A stretch of 59,111 nucleotides of DNA from Planctomycetota bacterium (GTDB lineage: Bacteria > Planctomycetota > Planctomycetia > Planctomycetales > Planctomycetaceae). The position numbers and the translations under genes are program-made. Under the pieces are notes generated by a model. That model saw nothing but the letters and a program-made list of their open reading frames with translations. It did not search any database and had not been told where the DNA came from. Where the stretch lies: positions 1-59,111 of the forward strand of contig QWPB01000042.1 in the NCBI GenBank assembly GCA_003671275.1, read 5' to 3'. The stretch's first letter is position 1, and the number at the start of each line of letters is the position of its first letter. Shown here in pieces: positions 47,887 to 57,136 of this stretch.

Positions 47887-48714
47887 ATGTCCCGCACCGC
47901 GATCACCGAACGATTGGAGTATCTCCTCGAGGTCTATCCCGAGGCCGCTCGCTTCATCATGGGGTACTACCAGAGTGCCTCACTCGCTATCGAACTCAAG
48001 GCCGACCAGACTCCCGTCACCCTTGCGGACCAGGGAGCGGAAAAACTCTTGACCGAGCGGATTCGCAGCCGCTTTCCCGATGATGCCGTACTGGGCGAAG
48101 AGTTCGGAGAGACCCCCGGCACGAGTGGGTTTCGGTGGATTCTCGATCCCGTCGATGGGACCAAATCGTTTGTGTCTGGTGTCCCGCTGTTTGGCACCTT
48201 GATCGGTCTCCAGCAGGGAACGGAGTTCGTCGCGGGGGTCTGCGGCTTTCCCGCTTTGGACGAGGTGGTCTACGCTCAACAGGGGGGCGGTACCTGGCAG
48301 CGGATTGGCAACCAGCCTCCTCGACGATGTCATGTGCGAGGGACTGCCACGCTGTCCGAGGCCACATTCAGTTTCACGTCACCGGGTGGCTGGGACAGCA
48401 ATGGCCATTGGGAGGCCTTCACACGCATGAGCCGACTGTGCCGGTTGTCGCGCGGCTGGGGCGATTGCTTTGGGCATGTGGCCGTGGCCACTGGCCGGGT
48501 CGATGTGATGATTGACCCGGCCCTGAACCTGTGGGACGCGGCGGCCTTGATCCCGATTGTGACCGAAGCGGGTGGCGAGTTTATCGACTGGCAAGGGCGC
48601 GTTACGGCGGAAGGGGGCAATGGCATTTCGGTCATCCCCGCCCTGCGATCCGAAGTGTTACGGACACTGCACGATCATTCGCAAAGTGTTGAAGCGAAGC
48701 AGGGGATCGACTGA
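47887..48714 (+). CDS. hisN: histidinol-phosphatase of the inositol monophosphatase family
   Basis: The 275-residue product has the IMPase fold: GEEFGE (70-75) and DPVDGTKSF (87-95) provide the metal-binding Glu and Asp residues, and LNLWDAAALIPIVTEAGG supplies the third Asp near the end. The DPVDGTKSFVSGVPLFGTLIGL segment is typical of the HisN-type histidinol-phosphatase, which makes histidinol from histidinol phosphate, though inositol-type substrates cannot be excluded. Start is uncertain; MSRTAITERLEYLLE fits the family N-terminus. A C10 tract lies just upstream. Confidence 0.9.
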   Translation: MSRTAITERLEYLLEVYPEAARFIMGYYQSASLAIELKADQTPVTLADQGAEKLLTERIRSRFPDDAVLGEEFGETPGTSGFRWILDPVDGTKSFVSGVPLFGTLIGLQQGTEFVAGVCGFPALDEVVYAQQGGGTWQRIGNQPPRRCHVRGTATLSEATFSFTSPGGWDSNGHWEAFTRMSRLCRLSRGWGDCFGHVAVATGRVDVMIDPALNLWDAAALIPIVTEAGGEFIDWQGRVTAEGGNGISVIPALRSEVLRTLHDHSQSVEAKQGID

Positions 48715-48737
48715 GCGAACCGGTGAGTTCGGCGGAC

Positions 48738-49964
48738 CTACGCCGGAATGGCTGATTCCACTCGCCGTGAATGCGGGCGATCCTTCAGCAGCAAAAATGG
48801 TTTTTCCACAGTGTAATGCAGCAGTAGCGCGGCCCCGATGCTAACCACCAGATAGGCTGGCAAATACACCAGAAACTGCCCTCCGGGGGTGAGGTTATCA
48901 AACCAGTCCCAGCGGCAGGCCAGATGCCACAAACTCTCCACAAACAACATGTGAACCAGATAGAGCGAGTACGACAGCTTCGAGAACCAGAACAGAACGC
49001 GACTGTTCAATATGCCGCCACCCATTGACCCCTGAAGCACCAGTGGGAGGAGCAGAGCTCCTCCCACAATTGCCAGCAACGGAAACAGCAGCGTGGCCTC
49101 AAACCAGTGAATCTGCTTCAGGATCTCCTGCGAGAACAGCAGCCCGCACCCTGCGGTCGCCCCGCACCAGAAGAGCCCCTTCAAAAAGCGAGGATTCCGA
49201 AGGCACGGAAACTGGTCGGCATGGAACACCAGAAAACCACACATCGTCCCAATCAACAGGGCATCCACCGCCAGATGAAACGGGCTGCGAAGCGTGAAGA
49301 AACACACTTGATACTGGTGGGCGGCGGCAGGTTGCGAGATGTAGGTCAACAGCCGCAGTCCCACGGGCAGGGCCAGCAGCAGAGTCAACCGGCGAATCTG
49401 TTCGCGGGCCGTGGGCACTCGGGTCAGCGGGATCACCAGAAAGGGGATCGCGAAGTAGAATTTCTCTTCGACCCCCAATGACCAGAACGAGGCCATAAGC
49501 CCGCTGGGGTAGTAATCCTGCAGGAAGAGCAGATGACGGAAGAGCTGTTGCTCCAGACCGTCCGCCGGGACGGTGTAGCCTGGAACCCACCCCAAAACAA
49601 TCAAGAACAGGACCGCGTAGTATGCGGGAACAATCCTCAGAAACCGGCGAATCAGATACTCACGGACATCCAGTCCCGTGATCTCACGGGGGGACCGCTT
49701 GAGCAGATGATGCGTGACCAGAAAGCCGCTGAGCACGAAGAACAGATCAACCCCTACCCAGCCATTGGCCATCGGGATCAGCAGGTCATAGCCCAGAAAG
49801 GTCAGCGTGGAATGTCCGGCGTTAGCGAAGGGCCGGATAGCATGGCGAAACAACACCAGAATGATCGCGATCGCCCGCAGACCATCCAGCGACTTGATCG
49901 CCTGGGGGCTGCGTTCGAATCGAAGGTATTGCAAAACCTGTCGCATGACATCTCGAACTGGCAT
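48738..49964 (-). CDS. acyltransferase 3 family membrane protein
   Basis: The 408-residue product has about ten transmembrane segments. The opening SLDGLRAIAIILVLFRHAIRP is the family signature, in which the histidine transfers acyl groups, followed by a VDLFFVLSGFLVTHHLL loop and SFWSLGVEEKFYFAIPFLV. Such enzymes O-acetylate sugars of surface polysaccharides or lipids. The gene converges with hisN over about 23 bases of spacer. The acceptor is unknown. Confidence 0.93.
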   Translation of the reverse strand: MPVRDVMRQVLQYLRFERSPQAIKSLDGLRAIAIILVLFRHAIRPFANAGHSTLTFLGYDLLIPMANGWVGVDLFFVLSGFLVTHHLLKRSPREITGLDVREYLIRRFLRIVPAYYAVLFLIVLGWVPGYTVPADGLEQQLFRHLLFLQDYYPSGLMASFWSLGVEEKFYFAIPFLVIPLTRVPTAREQIRRLTLLLALPVGLRLLTYISQPAAAHQYQVCFFTLRSPFHLAVDALLIGTMCGFLVFHADQFPCLRNPRFLKGLFWCGATAGCGLLFSQEILKQIHWFEATLLFPLLAIVGGALLLPLVLQGSMGGGILNSRVLFWFSKLSYSLYLVHMLFVESLWHLACRWDWFDNLTPGGQFLVYLPAYLVVSIGAALLLHYTVEKPFLLLKDRPHSRRVESAIPA

Positions 49965-50015
49965 TGGGGCGAGACCCGCCCCGTGACTCCGCAGCCGCCT
50001 TCACGAGGACTGGAC

Positions 50016-51074
50016 TCAGGCTGTCGCCGGTGCTGGAGTGATACTCCCCGCTGCGGCGCGTTTTCGTTTCCAGATCATGCCATCTACGACGTAATGATGA
50101 AAATTGATGGCCATCATCGAAACGATCGTGACGGGAATCGGATCCGCCAGGCTGCCCCCGATCTGCATTCCGGCATAAATCACAGAAGACAAGATGAAAC
50201 AGACTCCCAGATAAACGACGACCTGATTCGACTGGCACAGGCGGGACAGGAACGGACGTTCGGGATCGATGGTGTCCTTGAACCGGTTGTTGTTGAACCA
50301 CCACACGAACATGATGTACTGAATGTTGTGCCAGACATTCAGCACGATCCAGCCCGTGGTCACATCCTCGATCAGCAGGTAACCCACTCCGAAAATGGTG
50401 AAGTGGCTGAGCATATACAGGAAGTGTGGGACCGCCAGACGACCACTGGCAAGCGCCCGCATCTCACTGGCAAACCACAGCAGAAAGGCCCCAGCGGCGG
50501 CGGCGGCGGCCACGACCATCACGACATTCGGAATGGGCAGTGTCCAGACAGGCAAACCCAGGTACATCGCGGGCTGCTGCCAGGACCGGTAGAGGATCCC
50601 CGCCAGAGGGACCAGGTAGAGCGCCCACTTCGAAAGGGAATCGTTCACCAGTGAGTGAGGATCGGCTTTGCGGCGGTAGTTCCGTTCGACCCCAAAGCTT
50701 TGACGTGTGTAGTGAAACCATTGCCAATACAGATAGATCGTCACCAGCGACCACAACCCCAAACTCCACGCAATAGCGGCCGTACCCGCAGCCACAATGA
50801 CCGGCAGGTGGACCACCAGGAATCGGTTTTCGCGAAAGCTCTGCTTGTCAAAAACCAGACGGGTAAATGTGGAAACCACATGGTGAAACCCAAGCAACCA
50901 CAGATCGATCAACAGCACCAGATTGATCAGATGCGGATTGGCCAGGGCAACCATCCCGCTGGCCAGCGCCACGACCCCCGCAGTCACAATGAAGTGGAAG
51001 TCGAAGCTGCGACTGCGAATCCATCCAACCGAGGGGTTGAGCGAGCCAGCTGTCGCCGGGATGACAGTAGACAT
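50016..51074 (-). CDS. polytopic membrane protein with conserved His motifs, unknown
   Basis: From ATG 51074 the product has 352 residues and about eight hydrophobic segments. His-containing loops read GFHHVVSTFTR, QWFHYTRQSFGVERNYR, NVWHNIQYIMFVWWFNN and INFHHYVVDGMIWKRKR, which may bind metal as in membrane hydroxylases or desaturases. I do not recognise the family. A longer frame to 51347 adds 91 residues without membrane character. It shares a strand with the acyltransferase (52-base gap), so a role in modifying a lipid or surface polymer is possible but speculative. Confidence 0.75.
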   Translation of the reverse strand: MSTVIPATAGSLNPSVGWIRSRSFDFHFIVTAGVVALASGMVALANPHLINLVLLIDLWLLGFHHVVSTFTRLVFDKQSFRENRFLVVHLPVIVAAGTAAIAWSLGLWSLVTIYLYWQWFHYTRQSFGVERNYRRKADPHSLVNDSLSKWALYLVPLAGILYRSWQQPAMYLGLPVWTLPIPNVVMVVAAAAAAGAFLLWFASEMRALASGRLAVPHFLYMLSHFTIFGVGYLLIEDVTTGWIVLNVWHNIQYIMFVWWFNNNRFKDTIDPERPFLSRLCQSNQVVVYLGVCFILSSVIYAGMQIGGSLADPIPVTIVSMMAINFHHYVVDGMIWKRKRAAAGSITPAPATA

Positions 51075-51395
51075 GGGGAACCTTGCGAACTCAGGATGAG
51101 CTGGACCTGATGGAGGACCACCGGGATCGATAAAACCACTCTTCGAAACGTAATACGCTGCCTGCGCATCGCGCGACACAAGATGCCGAAACGCAACAAC
51201 ACGGAGATCCCGTGACTGAATATGACGATTTTGTGGATATTTCGTCCGCCGTCCGCCAGTTCTCGGAACAGAAATTCGAACCACCAGGACGTGGCAAATT
51301 CCCCCACCACCATCGAGCGCCTTCGGGCCCGATAGCATTTCTGGCAATGGGCGTTCAGAATGATCCCATCGGATCTCTAATCATCGGGAGTCATT
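51075..51395. other. 321-bp divergent gap
   Basis: This stretch lies between the minus-strand membrane protein and the plus-strand isomerase-like gene. It is the upstream region of both. I see no palindrome of note, no RNA gene and no convincing promoter. The minus-strand frame that continues through it lacks coding character. Confidence 0.45.
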
Positions 51396-52313
51396 ATGTC
51401 TGTGACACGTCGGCAGGTATTGTGGACCGGGGCGGTTGCCTGTGTCGCGGGACTCCGCGCGGTGTCGGCTGCAGAACCGATTCACCGAAACGGGCAGTCC
51501 CATCTGAAGCTGTCGCTGGCAGCGTACTCGTTTCATCGCCATCTGCCACAGAACTGGCCTGCCGGACGAAAAAAGACCGGAACGATGACCCTGCTGGAGT
51601 TCATCGATTTCTGTGCTGAACAGAACCTCGATGCTGCGGAGCTGACAAGTTACTACTTCCCTGCGGAGGTCACGCCAGACTTTCTGCGACAGATTCGCGA
51701 GCGGTGTTTTCGACTGGGGCTGGACATCTCGGGGACAGCCATCGGAAACGACTTCTGCAAACCAGCGGGAGAAGCTCTGGACGCCGAGAAAGCTCTGACC
51801 CGGAAGTGGATCGACTACGCGGCGGAGCTGGGAGCCCCCGTGATCCGCATCTTCGCCGGGAACGTCCCCAAGGGCGACACCGAAGCCGCTGCCCTCGACC
51901 GATGTGTGGCTGCGATCGATGAAGCCGTGGGCTATGCAGCCACGAAGGGCGTGGTGCTGGCCCTCGAAAATCACGGAGGCGTGACGGCGACGCCCGAACA
52001 ACTGCTGGGAATCGTAAAACGCGTGGCCCCGTCGCCGTACTTTGGTGTCAACTTTGACAGCGGGAACTTCCGCACAGCCGACCCGTATGCGGCGCTGGAG
52101 ATGATCGCACCGTACGCCATGAATGCACAGGTGAAGGTCACGGTCTCCCCCAACGGCGGCAAAAAAGAAGAGGCCGACCTGACGCGGATCATCACCATGC
52201 TGCGGACCGCCCACTACCGCGGCTATGTTACGCTGGAGTATGAAGAAGAACAGGAACCACGCGAAGCGATCCCACCGCTGATCAAGAAGTTGCGGGAGAT
52301 TATCGCGGGATAA
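51396..52313 (+). CDS. Tat-exported sugar phosphate isomerase/epimerase-like protein
   Basis: The N-terminus reads TRRQVLWTGAVACVAGLRAVSA, a Tat signal, so the protein should be secreted folded, perhaps with a metal already bound. The body is a xylose-isomerase-like TIM barrel: LKLSLAAYSFHRHLP, LDAAELTSYYFP, VVLALENHGGVTA (Glu and His), FGVNFDSGNFR (Asp) and YVTLEYEEEQEP (Glu). These residues form a plausible divalent metal site. Secreted members of this group are common in planctomycetes; their substrates are not established. Confidence 0.9.
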   Translation: MSVTRRQVLWTGAVACVAGLRAVSAAEPIHRNGQSHLKLSLAAYSFHRHLPQNWPAGRKKTGTMTLLEFIDFCAEQNLDAAELTSYYFPAEVTPDFLRQIRERCFRLGLDISGTAIGNDFCKPAGEALDAEKALTRKWIDYAAELGAPVIRIFAGNVPKGDTEAAALDRCVAAIDEAVGYAATKGVVLALENHGGVTATPEQLLGIVKRVAPSPYFGVNFDSGNFRTADPYAALEMIAPYAMNAQVKVTVSPNGGKKEEADLTRIITMLRTAHYRGYVTLEYEEEQEPREAIPPLIKKLREIIAG

Positions 52314-52505
52314 CGCATCGATTGAACCGTAACTTCCCGAGGACCAAGGAAAGACTGACGCGATGAATCCAGCGGAAGCCGCAAGCCCGTGAATGAAAGT
52401 GCGGCATTAGGGAATCGAATCAGGGACTCATGAGAACGGAGTGTGCGAAGCCTTCGCGGGATCGTACGATACCTCGGTGTTGTCGCCCCCTTGGGAGCCG
52501 TTTCC

Positions 52506-53828
52506 GTGAACCTCGCATCGATTGCCCCCACCACATGGATCGACCTCGAATCCAGCGTCACCGACGTGGATCGGATTGTGGCGTTCCTGACCAGTCAGGG
52601 GACATTTCGATTTCCGTCGCTGCCCAACGGATTGTTCTCGGCGGCCCTGGGTGAAGACGGCGAATTCACACAGACGGGTTATGCCAACATCTGGGTGCGG
52701 GACAATGTCCATATTGCCCACGCCCACTGGGTCATCGGCGACACGTCTGCTGCTGCCAAGACGGCTCAGGCGTTGATGACCTTTTACCACCGATACCGTC
52801 ACCGGTTCACCGATATTATTGAAGGGCGAGTGGACGCAAGTGACCCGATGCAGCGACCGCATATCCGCTTTCGCGGCGATCTGACCGAACTCAGCGAGAA
52901 ATGGTCCCATGCCCAGAACGACGCCCTGGGATACTGGCTCTGGCTGACCTCAAAGCTGGCTTTGGCGGGTGATCTCGACTTGCGGGCGGACGATACCCGG
53001 CTGTTGGGTGATCTGCTGCGGTACTGGAAAACAATTGAATTCTGGCACGATGAGGACAGTGGGCACTGGGAAGAGGTCCGCAAGATCTCGATGAGCAGTA
53101 TTGGAGTCGCCGTGGGCGGACTCATGGAGTTTGAACGCTGGCTACTAAGCAGCGCCGGTCTCCGAACCGCCGGGCCGTCACTCGTCGGGCTGGCTCGTGA
53201 GCTGATTCAGCGAGGGCGGGACGCCTTGATTGCCGGCCTCCCCTCGGAATGCATTCAATCGGACCCGGCACTGCGGCGAAACTATGACGCGGCTCTGCTG
53301 TTTCTGCACTATCCCATGGAAATCCTGCCCGTCACAACCACCGGGCAGGCGGAATCCCAAATCCTGGAGCAGGTCAGCCAGCATCTGCAGGGGGTCATTG
53401 GAATCCGCCGCTACCTGGGCGATTCGTACTGGTGTGCGGACTACAAGACACTGTTGAAAGCCGATGAGAGGACGGCGGACTTCAGTGACAATCTGGAGTC
53501 GCGGGACCGCCTGCTGAAGCCTGGCATGGAAGCCCAGTGGTGCCTCTTCGATCCCATTCTGTCGGTCATCCACGGTCGACGGTATCAGCAAACGCGTAAC
53601 CTCGCCGACCACCGAGAGCAGCTGTTCCGCCTGCAAAGATCATTGGCCCAGATGTCGACGGCCCAGTCTCGGTTCGGCGCGTATCGCTGCCCTGAGTCCC
53701 ACTATTGCGAGAACGGTCAATGGGTCCCCAATGACATCACCCCCCTACTCTGGACACAGGCCAACCTGCGGCTGGCACTGCACTTCATGCGGCAGACCAT
53801 AAGCCTTGCCAGGAGCCCGGCATCTTGA
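52506..53828 (+). CDS. GH15/phosphorylase-kinase-like alpha/alpha-barrel protein
   Basis: A GTG at 52506 preceded by GGGAG at eight bases is the best start; a longer frame from GTG 52443 would add 21 residues. The 440-residue product resembles the GH15 / phosphorylase b kinase alpha-subunit (alpha/alpha)6 barrel: YANIWVRDNVHIAHAHWV, EKWSHAQNDALGYWLWLTSKLAL, EFWHDEDSGHWEE and a C-terminal GAYRCPESHYCENGQW. Glucoamylases cut alpha-glucans; whether this protein keeps the acid and base Glu residues is unclear to me. There is no signal peptide. birA follows with overlapping codons. Confidence 0.85.
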   Translation: MNLASIAPTTWIDLESSVTDVDRIVAFLTSQGTFRFPSLPNGLFSAALGEDGEFTQTGYANIWVRDNVHIAHAHWVIGDTSAAAKTAQALMTFYHRYRHRFTDIIEGRVDASDPMQRPHIRFRGDLTELSEKWSHAQNDALGYWLWLTSKLALAGDLDLRADDTRLLGDLLRYWKTIEFWHDEDSGHWEEVRKISMSSIGVAVGGLMEFERWLLSSAGLRTAGPSLVGLARELIQRGRDALIAGLPSECIQSDPALRRNYDAALLFLHYPMEILPVTTTGQAESQILEQVSQHLQGVIGIRRYLGDSYWCADYKTLLKADERTADFSDNLESRDRLLKPGMEAQWCLFDPILSVIHGRRYQQTRNLADHREQLFRLQRSLAQMSTAQSRFGAYRCPESHYCENGQWVPNDITPLLWTQANLRLALHFMRQTISLARSPAS

Positions 53829-54625
53829 ACTGGGATCTGGAAGCCATACAGACAGCAGGCTGGGTTCAGACGCTCGACTACTTGGAAGAACTCGGCTCCA
53901 CGAACGATCACGCATTGCTGACGGCCTCGGATAATCGGCCGCACCCGCGATTGATCTTATGCAACCAGCAGCAGGCGGGACGCGGACGCGGATCAAATCG
54001 CTGGTCAGTGACCCGTGGGGCGCTGACGTTCTCACTGGTGATCGAACCGGAGTCGATGGGAATCCCGCGTGAGCGCTGGCCCACCCTGTCCGTGGCGGTC
54101 GGAGGGGCCCTCTGTGCAGCCATTCAGCCGCTGATTCCTGAGGCGGATGTCCGCCTGAAGTGGCCCAACGATGTTTATGCGAACGGACGGAAGTTGGGTG
54201 GAATCCTCGTGGAAGTGCCCGCCGTAACACCGCCACGATTAGTCATTGGAATCGGCGTAAACGTCCTGAACTCGGCTACGACAGCTCCCGAAGAACTGCG
54301 ATCACGCATGGTGGCACTGTGCGATCTGCAAGCCACCACCACCGGCACGAGTAGCCGCAGCGTCGTCCTCGCCGCCATCCTGAATGAGTTGAAACAACAC
54401 CTTGTCCGACTGGAAAACGATCCGCTCAGCCTGGCTCCCCACTGGCGGTCACTGTGTTTTCTAACCGGACGCACCGTCACGCTGGATGACGGGGTCCGTA
54501 CTGTGACCGGAGCGTGCCAAGGGATCGACGACGACGGAGCATTGCGAATCTATACGGAATTTGGCCCGCAACGCTGCCTGGGTGGAACGATCCGCGGTTA
54601 CGAGCCCCTGAAAGATTCTGACTGA
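53825..54625 (+). CDS. birA: biotin-[acetyl-CoA carboxylase] ligase
   Basis: BirA attaches biotin to carboxyl-carrier proteins. The TTG start overlaps the TGA stop of the preceding gene (TTGA at 53825-53828), suggesting translational coupling. Landmarks are GSTNDHAL, GRGRGSNRWSVTRGALTFSL (the nucleotide/biotin loop, with GRGRG and W), LKWPNDVYANGRKLGGILVE and IGIGVNVLNS, with a C-terminal SH3-like part (GRTVTLDDG). No N-terminal DNA-binding domain is present, so this is a monofunctional ligase rather than the E. coli repressor type. The 266 residues match this class. Confidence 0.95.
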   Translation: MNWDLEAIQTAGWVQTLDYLEELGSTNDHALLTASDNRPHPRLILCNQQQAGRGRGSNRWSVTRGALTFSLVIEPESMGIPRERWPTLSVAVGGALCAAIQPLIPEADVRLKWPNDVYANGRKLGGILVEVPAVTPPRLVIGIGVNVLNSATTAPEELRSRMVALCDLQATTTGTSSRSVVLAAILNELKQHLVRLENDPLSLAPHWRSLCFLTGRTVTLDDGVRTVTGACQGIDDDGALRIYTEFGPQRCLGGTIRGYEPLKDSD

Positions 54626-54734
54626 ATTCGAAACATTTCCAGCAATCCTGCAACCATCGAGCGCCAACCGGTCGGAGAACGCCTCCAAGATCGAAAAATA
54701 ACTTGATGTCAAGAGATTCTTTCAAGTTTTCTAA

Positions 54735-54762
54735 TTGACCCTGAACAGACGACACCTACCAT
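54735..54762 (+). promoter_or_regulatory. possible promoter upstream of csrA
   Basis: TTGACC (54735-54740), a 16-base spacer and TACCAT (54757-54762) resemble a weak sigma-70 promoter, about 130 bases before the csrA start and after an AT-rich tract. The -10 match is poor, so this is tentative. Confidence 0.3.
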
Positions 54763-54890
54763 TCTGAGCGTGTAAGGGCGGATAGCGGCCTGGGGGATCA
54801 CCCCCAAGGATGCCCCCGGATCGAATCCGAAGGGAAGACTGTCAACGAAACCGCGTCGTGCCCGCCACCGACCCATGAAGGGGGTGCTCG

Positions 54891-55082
54891 ATGTTGGTTC
54901 TGTCGCGTCGTCCGAACGAAAGCATTGTGATCAACGACAAGATCGTGATTACGGTGATTGAAATCCGTGGTGATAAAGTCCGACTGGGAATTGAGGCACC
55001 ACGCGATGTCCCGATCCATCGTAGTGAAGTCTACGAAGCCATTCTGAAGTCCTCTGAAGCTGTGGATGAACCGGCCAAATAA
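54891..55082 (+). CDS. csrA: carbon storage regulator CsrA
   Basis: CsrA is an RNA-binding dimer that controls translation and stability of target messages by binding GGA motifs. The 63-residue sequence is typical: [20 protein letters not shown], the core [22 protein letters not shown] and a short C-terminal tail. AAGGGGGTGCTCG before the ATG supplies the ribosome binding site. A strong terminator follows 58 bases downstream. It is monocistronic. Confidence 0.97.
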   Translation: MLVLSRRPNESIVINDKIVITVIEIRGDKVRLGIEAPRDVPIHRSEVYEAILKSSEAVDEPAK

Positions 55083-55140
55083 GTCGACCGTTCACAGCCG
55101 GGATTCTCACATCCCAACTGTCCAGCCACTGCCCCCAAGA

Positions 55141-55184
55141 AAAAGGCCCCCCTGAATTGGTGATTCAGGGGGGCCTTTTCGTTT
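55141..55184 (+). terminator. strong Rho-independent terminator after csrA
   Basis: A perfect 17-bp stem (55141-55157 against 55163-55179, loop TGGTG) is rich in C6/G6 runs and ends in TTTTCGTTTT. It would stop transcription on both strands, since A-runs flank the left side. Confidence 0.93.
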
Positions 55185-55636
55185 TCCGGCGAAACCTTCA
55201 CCGTCCCACTCCCTCGATCACGTGATCCCTCTGGTAACGAACGTGACGAATTTGCGGGTACGGCACATCTTGCCGCTTACGGGCTATGGGTTACTCCGGG
55301 CGCACAAAAACTCATCGCATTCTACGCAGCCGGACACCGAATGACGGCGATATCAAACACGCAGGCCTCACTCGCCCTGCCTCCTTCGAGAACGCTCTCG
55401 AAAGAAACTCACCCAGTCGTACCACCGGGAGCAGTTTTCACGACCCGCCGTCACCCTTTCATCCGTCCGTAATGACGCTCCACGGCTTAGTGGATGGCAA
55501 AGGCACTCCGGCTTGTACCTGTAAAGGTCGGTCTTGAATCGGCTCTGGTTCGCCCACGTCACGTGGTTCGTGCGTGGTGACACACCCAAGGCCCACCGGA
55601 GATGACCTCTCATCTCCATGTTTGGAGGTTCTATAC
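55185..55636. other. 452-bp upstream region of the coiled-coil protein gene
   Basis: The region contains a CGGCA/TGCCG hairpin near 55262-55276 and, just before the next gene, an 8-bp hairpin GGAGATGA/TCATCTCC (55598-55617, loop CCTC). The latter sits directly upstream of the ribosome binding site GGAGG (55624-55628) and could affect translation. Long frames here have no protein-like features. Confidence 0.5.
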
Positions 55637-57055
55637 GTGGAACAAACTCACATTCATCACCGCGACGACGGATCGTCTCGTACGCTCGCCGATGGATGGA
55701 AACGGATTCACTGGCCCACTCTCTCTGCGGGCGTCATGCTCGGCGTTGTGTTCATGCAGTTGTTGATCGCTCGTCCATTGACGCAACAGATCACCCTCAT
55801 GCACCAACGAATGGAAGTGATCGATTCTCATCTCGTCGACCTGTCCGGCTCGCGGGACGATGTCCGACGGACCAATGACCTGCTGACCGGACTGCGAGCA
55901 CAACACGATCATCTGGCCGATGCCCAGGCCACCGTGGCCCAATTGAAAACCATGCAGGCCGAAATCGGCGTCGAAGCCCGAAAGGTCGGCGACTCGATGG
56001 CCGCTTTGCATGATCTCTCCCAGCTGCAGGCTGCTTTGATTGAGAAACACACTGGATTCAACCAGGCAACCACCGCCCTCGACACCATCACCAAGGTCAG
56101 CGACCGCGTCCAGGCCGTCGCCAGCACGGTGCCCACGCAAACCGTTCAACTGGATCAGGCTGAGGCCGCTATCCAGAACCTGGGGCAACTGGCCAAGCAC
56201 GTTGTCGAACAAGGCCAGCCCGTGAATCAGGCCAATGCCGCACTGACTCAACTGGCTCAGATGCGAGACCAGGCCATCGCCACCGGACAACAATCGGATA
56301 GCGCTCTCCAGGCGCTCTCCAGTCTGGCAACGGTCACCCAGGCGGCCACCTTGGCGGGCCAGCAGACCGAATCGGCGGTCGCCTCCCTCCAGGGAATTTC
56401 TGAAATGCAGCTGGCGATGATCCGGCAGCATGACCTGACCATCGCCGCGAATCACGAATTGGTCGCGATGTCCACGATCCAGCAACAGCTGATCGAGCAG
56501 GCAGACTCCACGCCCCGGGCCCAATCCGCGGTGGCGTCACTCGTCACCCTGAAAACGCAGATCGCCGAGGGGATGGCTGGGCTGGAAACGGCTCAAGAAA
56601 ACACCAATCACCTGATCGAAATCAACGGCAAGCTGGCAGCCCAGTCGAGCGTCTCGACGGCTCAATCCAATCTGGACGGACTGCTGAAAATCGAGCAGAC
56701 CCTGACCAGCCAGACGCGACAGATCGCGGATAGTGTCGAGTCCCTCCAGTTGCTATCGGGCTTGCAGGGTGAATTCAATGATCAGATCGCCAAGCTCGAA
56801 ACGATCCAGCGTGGGTTCACCGAGCTGTTGATTATGGAAAGTTCTGTCGCCCGGGCCGTGAAAATGGTCCAGCCACTGGCTGAGTTGGGCAACCTGCGTC
56901 GTAACAGTGAACCCGAGATTCGGGCCGCAGCCCGCGAGATCATCAATCGCCGCGAGTTGCGAATGGTTGAGGAACGGAGCAAGTACGACGAAGGAACCCT
57001 GGAATATAACCCACCTGTCGTCCCGGTCCCGATGCCACCAGCGGACTCGGACTGA
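55637..57055 (+). CDS. membrane-anchored coiled-coil protein, unknown
   Basis: A GTG at 55637 with GGAGG eight bases upstream is the best start. The product (472 residues) has a short His-rich cytoplasmic N-terminus, one transmembrane helix (about residues 27-46), then about 400 residues of heptad-rich, Gln/Ala/Leu sequence with a loose repeat of about 45-50 residues around QLxxLxxxQxxxxxxA. This predicts a long rod. The C-terminus is Pro-rich (PPVVPVPMPPADSD). Such proteins may act in envelope organisation or as chemoreceptor-like or TolA-like scaffolds, but I see no known domain. It converges with rny. Confidence 0.75.
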   Translation: MEQTHIHHRDDGSSRTLADGWKRIHWPTLSAGVMLGVVFMQLLIARPLTQQITLMHQRMEVIDSHLVDLSGSRDDVRRTNDLLTGLRAQHDHLADAQATVAQLKTMQAEIGVEARKVGDSMAALHDLSQLQAALIEKHTGFNQATTALDTITKVSDRVQAVASTVPTQTVQLDQAEAAIQNLGQLAKHVVEQGQPVNQANAALTQLAQMRDQAIATGQQSDSALQALSSLATVTQAATLAGQQTESAVASLQGISEMQLAMIRQHDLTIAANHELVAMSTIQQQLIEQADSTPRAQSAVASLVTLKTQIAEGMAGLETAQENTNHLIEINGKLAAQSSVSTAQSNLDGLLKIEQTLTSQTRQIADSVESLQLLSGLQGEFNDQIAKLETIQRGFTELLIMESSVARAVKMVQPLAELGNLRRNSEPEIRAAAREIINRRELRMVEERSKYDEGTLEYNPPVVPVPMPPADSD

Positions 57056-57077
57056 ATGCCGGACGGACCACAACCAT

Positions 57078-57108
57078 CGGATCCCGAGAGCCGTACTCCC
57101 GGGATCCG
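57078..57108. terminator. hairpin between convergent genes
   Basis: CGGATCCCG (57078-57086) and CGGGATCCG (57100-57108) form a 9-bp stem that can be extended by GAG/CTC with a bulge. It lies between the plus-strand coiled-coil gene and minus-strand rny, and may stop transcription from both sides, although no T-run follows. Confidence 0.55.
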
Positions 57109-57136
57109 CTGGATTGGACGGACATCCATCTCGCGA

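Noticed and set aside
47841-48083. 80-residue frame beginning at the C10 tract
   Set aside because: It runs out of frame over the start of hisN, is Arg/Pro-rich and has no ribosome binding site. The tract is more interesting as a possible start switch.
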